The notes under the pieces were generated by a model. The model saw only the letters and a list, made by a program, of their open reading frames with translations, ran no database searches and was not told the origin of the DNA. This document shows positions 59,693 through 64,000 of a stretch of DNA of 64,000 bases, piece after piece; the first letter of the stretch is position 1; each line of letters opens with the position of its first letter. The DNA is from Acidobacteriota bacterium. Its GTDB lineage: Bacteria > Acidobacteriota > Vicinamibacteria > Vicinamibacterales > JAFNAJ01. The DNA lies in contig JAHDVP010000001.1 in assembly GCA_023384575.1 (NCBI GenBank), forward strand, positions 167,428-231,427. The letters run 5' to 3'. The position numbers and the translations under genes are program-made.

Positions 59693-61320
59693 CCCGGTAC
59701 CCGGCGGCCGTGCTCGCGGTCGCGTTCGGGTGCCTGTGGTCGGCCTGCACCGCCAGGACGGCGACGCAATCGCTCGTCACCTCGCCTCCGGCGCCGGCCG
59801 CTGCGCTCGAGGCGCCGGCGGCCCTGCCGGCGCCCGCCGGGCTCACCGTTCCGGTGACGCCGCGCTGCGGCGGCGCCGGCTGCACGGCCGTCGAACGTCT
59901 CGAGGACGACCTCGACGCCATCTTCGGCGCCCCGTCGCTGTCGCACGCCGTCTGGAGCGTGCTGGTGCAGTCGCTCGACACCGGCGAGGTGCTCTACCGT
60001 CTCAACCCCGACACGCTCGTCGTGCCAGCCTCGAACATGAAGATCGTCACGATGGCGGTCGGCGCGGACCGCCTGGGCTGGGACTACCGGTACGAGACAC
60101 GCCTCGAGACGTCGGCTCGAGTCGGCGGCGGCGTGCTCGGCGGCGACCTCGTCGTCGTCGGCAGCGGCGATCCCTCGCTCCACGCCCGGGGCGACGACGG
60201 CATCGCGACGTTCGGCGACTGGGCGCGCGCGCTGAGGAGTGCGGGCATCCGCCAGGTCGACGGGCGCATCATCGGCGACGACGACGCCTTCGAGGATCAG
60301 ATGTTCGGCGACGGGTGGGCGTGGGACGACCTAGCGTTCGGGTACGCCGCGCCGATCGGTGCGCTGCAGTATCACGAGAGCCTCGTCGAGGTCGTGATCC
60401 GACCCGGGTCGCGCGCCGGCGAGCCTCTCTCGGTCGTCCTGAGGCCCGAAGGGAGCGGCCTCGTGGTCGTGAACCGCGGCGTCACCGCCCCACGCGGGAC
60501 GCAGACGTCGATTCGGATGTCGCGATTTCCGGGCCGCGAAGAGCTCGAGGTCGACGGCAGCCTGGCGGTCGGCGCACGCGAGGCCGTGCGATCGGCCGCC
60601 GTGCAGAACCCGACGCGGTTCTTCGTGTCGGCGCTGAAGCGGGCGCTGGAGCTCGAGGGCATCGCGGTGACGGGCGACGCCGTCGACATCGACGACCTCG
60701 ACGAGGACGAACGGAAGCGTCTCGCCGACGAACGCCTCGCCGGGGGCGAAGGCGCACGACGCGTCCTCGTTCGGCACCAGTCGCCGCCGCTCAGCGCGAT
60801 TGGCACGACGCTGATGAAGATGAGCCAGAACACCTACGCCGAGACGCTGCTGCGCACCCTCAGTGCCGTACCGGGCCCGGCGACCGTGGACGAAGCCCGC
60901 CCGGTCGTCGAGGACACGCTGGCGCGCTGGGGCATCGCGCCCGGGCAGTACCGGATCTCGGATGGCTCCGGGCTGTCGCGCACGAACCTGCTGTCGGCGA
61001 GCCTCGTGCTGCGCGTGCTGCGGCAGATGGCGCTCGACCCGCGCCACGCCGAGCCGTTTGCGGCGACGCTGCCGATTGCGGGCCGGGACGGCACGCTCGC
61101 CTCACGGTTGAAGGGAACGCGGGCGGAAGCGCACGTGCTCGCGAAAACTGGGACGCTGCGCGGCGTTCGCGCCTTGTCCGGCTACACGACGACGGCCGAC
61201 GGCGAGCGGCTCGTCTTCTCGATCGTCGCCAACAACTTCACGCCGCCGACTGCCGTCGTCGACGCCACGGTCGACGGCGCCCTCGAACATCTCGTCTCGT
61301 TCAGCCGGCAGCCGCGGTAG
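59689..61320 (+). CDS. dacB: D-alanyl-D-alanine carboxypeptidase/endopeptidase (PBP4, S13)
   Basis: A 543-residue periplasmic serine peptidase. SxxK is SNMK (S115, K118); the second motif region is SDGSGLSR, and the third is KTG in AKTGTLRG. PBP4-type enzymes trim or cut D-Ala crosslinks of peptidoglycan. The N-terminal signal ends near Cys20 (LWSAC), a poor lipobox, so lipidation is uncertain, and a Pro/Ala linker follows. The ATG overlaps the DUF4340 stop (ATGA), tying wall remodelling to the Gld-like exporter in one operon. Confidence 0.92.
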   Translation: MTRYPAAVLAVAFGCLWSACTARTATQSLVTSPPAPAAALEAPAALPAPAGLTVPVTPRCGGAGCTAVERLEDDLDAIFGAPSLSHAVWSVLVQSLDTGEVLYRLNPDTLVVPASNMKIVTMAVGADRLGWDYRYETRLETSARVGGGVLGGDLVVVGSGDPSLHARGDDGIATFGDWARALRSAGIRQVDGRIIGDDDAFEDQMFGDGWAWDDLAFGYAAPIGALQYHESLVEVVIRPGSRAGEPLSVVLRPEGSGLVVVNRGVTAPRGTQTSIRMSRFPGREELEVDGSLAVGAREAVRSAAVQNPTRFFVSALKRALELEGIAVTGDAVDIDDLDEDERKRLADERLAGGEGARRVLVRHQSPPLSAIGTTLMKMSQNTYAETLLRTLSAVPGPATVDEARPVVEDTLARWGIAPGQYRISDGSGLSRTNLLSASLVLRVLRQMALDPRHAEPFAATLPIAGRDGTLASRLKGTRAEAHVLAKTGTLRGVRALSGYTTTADGERLVFSIVANNFTPPTAVVDATVDGALEHLVSFSRQPR

Positions 61321-61353
61321 CGCGCCCGGCGCGCCACCGCGCAGGGGTCCTTG

Positions 61354-61390
61354 TTGCCTCAGCACGTTTCGTGCTGTATGCTTTCTACAG
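61354..61390 (+). promoter_or_regulatory. Promoter-operator of the RES-Xre pair
   Basis: TTGCCT (61354-61359), 17-base spacer, TATGCT (61377-61382). The spacer holds AGCACG-ttt-CGTGCT (61361-61375) and the -10 region holds CTGTA-7-TACAG (61374-61390). Two inverted repeats covering the promoter fit autorepression by the antitoxin. Start of transcription would be within a few bases of the ATG at 61393. Confidence 0.6.
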
Positions 61391-61392
61391 AA

Positions 61393-61776
61393 ATGCCAAC
61401 TGCTCTCTCTGCCCGGTCGCTGGCCGTCGATGATGGAGTGGTCGCCACGAAGGCCGCGCTGCGGGCGGCGGCGTTCCTGGGTCTGCCGAATCGTGTGCTC
61501 GCGCGGGTCATCGGCGTCTCGGAGGCCACGGTGTCGCGGATGGGCTCCGGCACGTACACCCTGACCCCGGGAGACAAGCCGTTCGAGCTGGCCCTGCTCT
61601 TCGTGCGATTGTTCCGCTCGCTCGACGCCATCGTGGGCGGCGACCACGTCGTGGCGCAGGCGTGGCTGCGGAACGAGAACACCGCGCTCGGCGAGACGCC
61701 GCTCGCGCTCGTCCAGTCGGTATCGGGCCTCGTGCATGTCGTCGCCTACCTCGACGCGCGCCGCGCTCTGGTCTGA
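61393..61776 (+). CDS. Xre/MbcA/ParS-type antitoxin
   Basis: A 127-residue protein. The central helix-turn-helix is VIGVSEATVSRMGSG; the C-terminal half is the MbcA/ParS (DUF2384-type) toxin-binding region LLFVRLFRSLDAIVGG...AQAWLRNENTALGETPLALV. It should neutralise the RES toxin next door and repress the pair. ATG 61393 fits the promoter; earlier TTG/ATG codons lie within promoter elements. It overlaps the toxin gene by 41 bases. Confidence 0.87.
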   Translation: MPTALSARSLAVDDGVVATKAALRAAAFLGLPNRVLARVIGVSEATVSRMGSGTYTLTPGDKPFELALLFVRLFRSLDAIVGGDHVVAQAWLRNENTALGETPLALVQSVSGLVHVVAYLDARRALV

Positions 61777-62503
61777 GCGGCGTCGCCGAGCGGGTGTCTG
61801 CTGGCGGGTCGTCGAAGCCCAGCATCGCGTGTCCACCCTGAAGCTCGCCGACACCATCGCTGAGCAGGAACGTCTCGAGCGCCTGCTCGACGAGACGAAG
61901 CCACCGGTGCCGCCCGACTGCCGGCATCTCCACTACCTGCTGGCGACGCCGTTCCGGTATGGGGCGCCCTACCCGCGAGGATCGCGATTTCGGCGCGCGG
62001 GACTGACGCCCGGGGTGTTCTACGGCTCGCAGACCCCGGCGACGGCGATGGCCGAGACCGCGTTCCACCGGTTGCTGTTCTTCTCGGAGTCACCGGCCAC
62101 GCCGTGGCCGGCCGACGCGGGCGAGTACACCGCCTTCTCGGTCGCCTTCGCATCGAGAGCGGCGCTCGATCTCACCGTGCCACCGCTCGCGGCGCGGCGT
62201 GTTGAATGGACGCACCGGACCGACTACTCGGCGTGCCAGGCGCTGGCCGACGAGGCGCGGGCGGCTGGCATCGACCTCTTGCGCTACGAGTCGGCGCGCG
62301 ACCCTGAGGGCGGCGTCAACGTGGCGGTGCTCACGTGCCGGGTGTTCGTGTCGAAGGCGCCGGTCGAGCGTCAGACCTGGCGCCTGCGGGTCGGGGCGAA
62401 CGGCGCACAGGCGGTCTGCAGCTTTCCCGAGCGACGCCTCGCGTTCGATCGTTCGGCGTTCGCCGACGATGAGCGGATTGCGTTGCTCGCATGGGAGCGG
62501 TAG
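61736..62503 (+). CDS. RES-domain toxin (NAD+ phosphorylase family)
   Basis: A 255-residue toxin. RES motif residues: Arg in PFRYGAPYPRGSRF, Glu in AMAETAFHRL (E107) and Ser in RYESARDPEGG, the three positions used to degrade NAD+ in MbcT- and RES-type toxins. The N-terminal WRVVEAQHRVSTLKLADT is typical of chromosomal RES proteins. ATG 61736 is the only in-frame start giving a full N-terminus; it lies inside the antitoxin gene, so the toxin depends on coupled translation. Confidence 0.88.
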   Translation: MSSPTSTRAALWSERRRRAGVCWRVVEAQHRVSTLKLADTIAEQERLERLLDETKPPVPPDCRHLHYLLATPFRYGAPYPRGSRFRRAGLTPGVFYGSQTPATAMAETAFHRLLFFSESPATPWPADAGEYTAFSVAFASRAALDLTVPPLAARRVEWTHRTDYSACQALADEARAAGIDLLRYESARDPEGGVNVAVLTCRVFVSKAPVERQTWRLRVGANGAQAVCSFPERRLAFDRSAFADDERIALLAWER

Positions 62504-62515
62504 GACCGATCAGGC

Positions 62516-64000
62516 TCAACGCGACCAGGCGCCGCGCGTGTCGTCGACGAACCGCGTGACGGCGCCCACGACCTTGTTTGCGACCTCCCGGTCGGTCGGA
62601 AAGTAATGGGCGCCGCTCGGGAGGAGCACCAGCCGCGCGTCGGGGATGAGTGCGGCAAGGCGTCGGCCTTCCTCGGCGCTGATGTTGCGATCGTCCTGAC
62701 AGTGCACCACGAGTGTGGGCGTGCGAATCTGAGTGAAGAGATCGCCGCCATCCCCCCGCCGGTGCGCCGACTCGACGTAGCGGGCTGCGGTCTCGGCGTC
62801 GGCCGAGGCCCGCTGCATTTCGTTGAAGTGCGCGATCGTTCTCGGATCGGCGTCGGCACCGAAGAACCGGCTCGTGAAGATCTGCCGGAACATGGGCGTG
62901 CCGCGTCCCCAGCCCTTGCGGATCAGCGTGACGATGGCCTGCTCCTCTTCGGGGTCGAAGCCTGGCCTCGCACTGACGCCTCGGCTGTACGCCCCGTAGA
63001 GGATCAGACGGGCGATCCGATCGGGATGACGAAGGGCATACGCGGCAGCCGTCCAGCCGCCTTCCGAGACGCCCAGGAGGTTCGCCCGCTCCACGCCAGC
63101 GGCCGCGACGACGGCATCGAGGTCGAGTTGGCGCGTCTCCTCGGTGAACTCGCCGGTGAACGGGGCCGAGAGACCGATCCCTCGGCCGTCGTACCTGATC
63201 ACGGTGTGGTGTTCGGCCAGGCGCTCCCAGAGCAGCCGCAGTTCGGGCCACTGCCACTCCAGCTCGAGGTGCGTGAACCAGCCCAGCACGCGCACGAGGA
63301 CGGGACCCCGGCCGACGACGGCGTAGGCCAGCCGCGCGCCATCGGCGGCCGTGCAGAAGCGGATGTCCTGTTCGAGCGACCGCGGGCCGCTCGAGCTCGA
63401 TGCAATGGCCGCCGACGGCGTTGCCTCTGGTGACGCGCCGTGGGCGACACGGCGAAGGGCATCAGCCAGCTCGCGGCCGGTGCGGAAGCGTGCTCCGGGG
63501 CGCTTCTGCAGGCACGTATCGACCACTGTCGCCAGTCCGATGGGAAGGTCCGGGCATCGGACGGCCAGCGGCACATGGGGATCCCGCACGATCGCCGCGA
63601 GCACCGTGCCGGGCCCCTCACCCAGGAACGGCCGCTCGCCGGCCAGCAGCTCGTACGCGAGGACGCCGAACGAGAAGACATCCGAGTCCGGGCCCACCTC
63701 GCCGCCGCTCGCCTGTTCGGGCGACATGTACGCCACCGTGCCGAGCGCTCCCGCGGTCTCCGTGAGATCGCGCCCCTGGTCGCGGAACTTCGCGAGGCCG
63801 AAGTCGACGAGCTTCGTGCGTCCATCGTCGGTGACGAGGACGTTTGCCGGCTTGACGTCGCGATGGACGATGCCGCGGTCGTGTGCGGCCGCCAGGGCCT
63901 CGGCCACCGGCACGGCCACGCGCAGGAACTCCTCGGGCGGCCAGGGGCCGCGACGCGAGGGGTCGGCGAGCGTCCGGCCCGGAATCCACTCGAGCACGAG
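62516..64000 (-). CDS. Ser/Thr protein kinase fused to alpha/beta hydrolase (N-terminus beyond window)
   Basis: The frame is open at the right edge; 494 codons plus the stop are visible. It begins in the kinase hinge (LVLEWIPG), with catalytic loop IVHRDVKPANVL, LVDFGLAK and the activation segment end YMSPEQ, then the C-lobe to about 195. After an Ala/Ser linker, residues about 210-493 are an alpha/beta hydrolase: nucleophile elbow LLGVSEGGWTAA, acid in HCQDDRN and His in SGAHYF. The glycine-rich loop and ATP-binding Lys are outside the window. Kinase-hydrolase fusions are seen in multi-domain signalling proteins of Acidobacteriota-like bacteria; what is phosphorylated or hydrolysed is unknown. 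Confidence 0.9.
   Translation of the reverse strand, partial: LVLEWIPGRTLADPSRRGPWPPEEFLRVAVPVAEALAAAHDRGIVHRDVKPANVLVTDDGRTKLVDFGLAKFRDQGRDLTETAGALGTVAYMSPEQASGGEVGPDSDVFSFGVLAYELLAGERPFLGEGPGTVLAAIVRDPHVPLAVRCPDLPIGLATVVDTCLQKRPGARFRTGRELADALRRVAHGASPEATPSAAIASSSSGPRSLEQDIRFCTAADGARLAYAVVGRGPVLVRVLGWFTHLELEWQWPELRLLWERLAEHHTVIRYDGRGIGLSAPFTGEFTEETRQLDLDAVVAAAGVERANLLGVSEGGWTAAAYALRHPDRIARLILYGAYSRGVSARPGFDPEEEQAIVTLIRKGWGRGTPMFRQIFTSRFFGADADPRTIAHFNEMQRASADAETAARYVESAHRRGDGGDLFTQIRTPTLVVHCQDDRNISAEEGRRLAALIPDARLVLLPSGAHYFPTDREVANKVVGAVTRFVDDTRGAWSR

Overview
The window is a gene-dense, very high-GC bacterial chromosome segment, with strong G/C preference at third codon positions. The best taxonomic clue is the protein at 24855-25775, which reads as the von Willebrand A-related family typical of Acidobacteriota (TIGR03436). 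Together with the GC content, paired M14 peptidases, a TonB receptor carrying a carboxypeptidase-like N-terminal domain and a GldA/F/G-type export cluster, this suggests a Vicinamibacteria-like acidobacterium. That placement is inference and was not tested by a search. I see no tRNA or rRNA gene, phage, insertion sequence or CRISPR array. Most of the window is core or stable accessory chromosome.

Layout. 1-6.2 kb: penicillin-acylase family enzyme (cut by the left edge), OsmC, a proline-rich secreted protein, a PLP-dependent deaminase/desulfhydrase, then a Fur-box-preceded feoA-feoB-small Cys-rich membrane protein operon. 6.3-10.6 kb: an M19 dipeptidase, a TonB receptor with a His/Asp-rich loop (probable zinc) and a small secreted Cys/His protein upstream of it. 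10.8-15.1 kb: two cyclic-di-GMP genes with complementary decay (intact HD-GYP with dead GGDEF, then decayed HD-GYP with intact GGDEF). 15.2-20.6 kb: tandem duplicated M14 carboxypeptidases with GATase-like C-terminal domains. 20.7-24.6 kb: hydrolase, a small unknown ORF, an FAD-linked 2-hydroxyacid dehydrogenase and L-2-hydroxyglutarate oxidase. 24.9-27.9 kb: VWA protein, a 33-residue membrane microprotein, a lipoprotein and a glycine-zipper envelope protein. 28.2-33.9 kb: uppS-cdsA-dxr-rseP, truA and pyrE. 34.0-37.7 kb: TolC-like protein and two glycosyltransferases.

37.6-46.9 kb holds most of de novo pyrimidine synthesis. The minus-strand set is pyrR-pyrB-pyrC-(PyrE-like)-DUF2400, preceded by a recognisable PyrR-binding RNA hairpin with a mutually exclusive alternative fold. 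The plus-strand set is pyrK-pyrD-pyrF with end-overlapping genes. Between them lie a membrane phosphatase-superfamily gene and a repeat-rich spacer. 47-51 kb: pal, then a tightly overlapping operon of a LysW-like acidic carrier protein, LarE and a membrane glycosyltransferase. 51.3-54.8 kb: receiver-PilZ protein and a zinc/cadmium ATPase under an ArsR/CadC-type repressor with a nearly leaderless, operator-covered promoter. 55-61.3 kb: GldA/F/G-like ABC system, DUF4340 protein and PBP4. 61.4-62.5 kb: RES-Xre toxin-antitoxin pair. 62.5-64 kb: protein kinase fused to an alpha/beta hydrolase, cut by the right edge.

Metal handling is a recurring theme (Feo, TonB receptor, ArsR-P1B ATPase). Several genes appear to have start codons only 6-13 bases after a -10 box, suggesting common leaderless or near-leaderless transcription.
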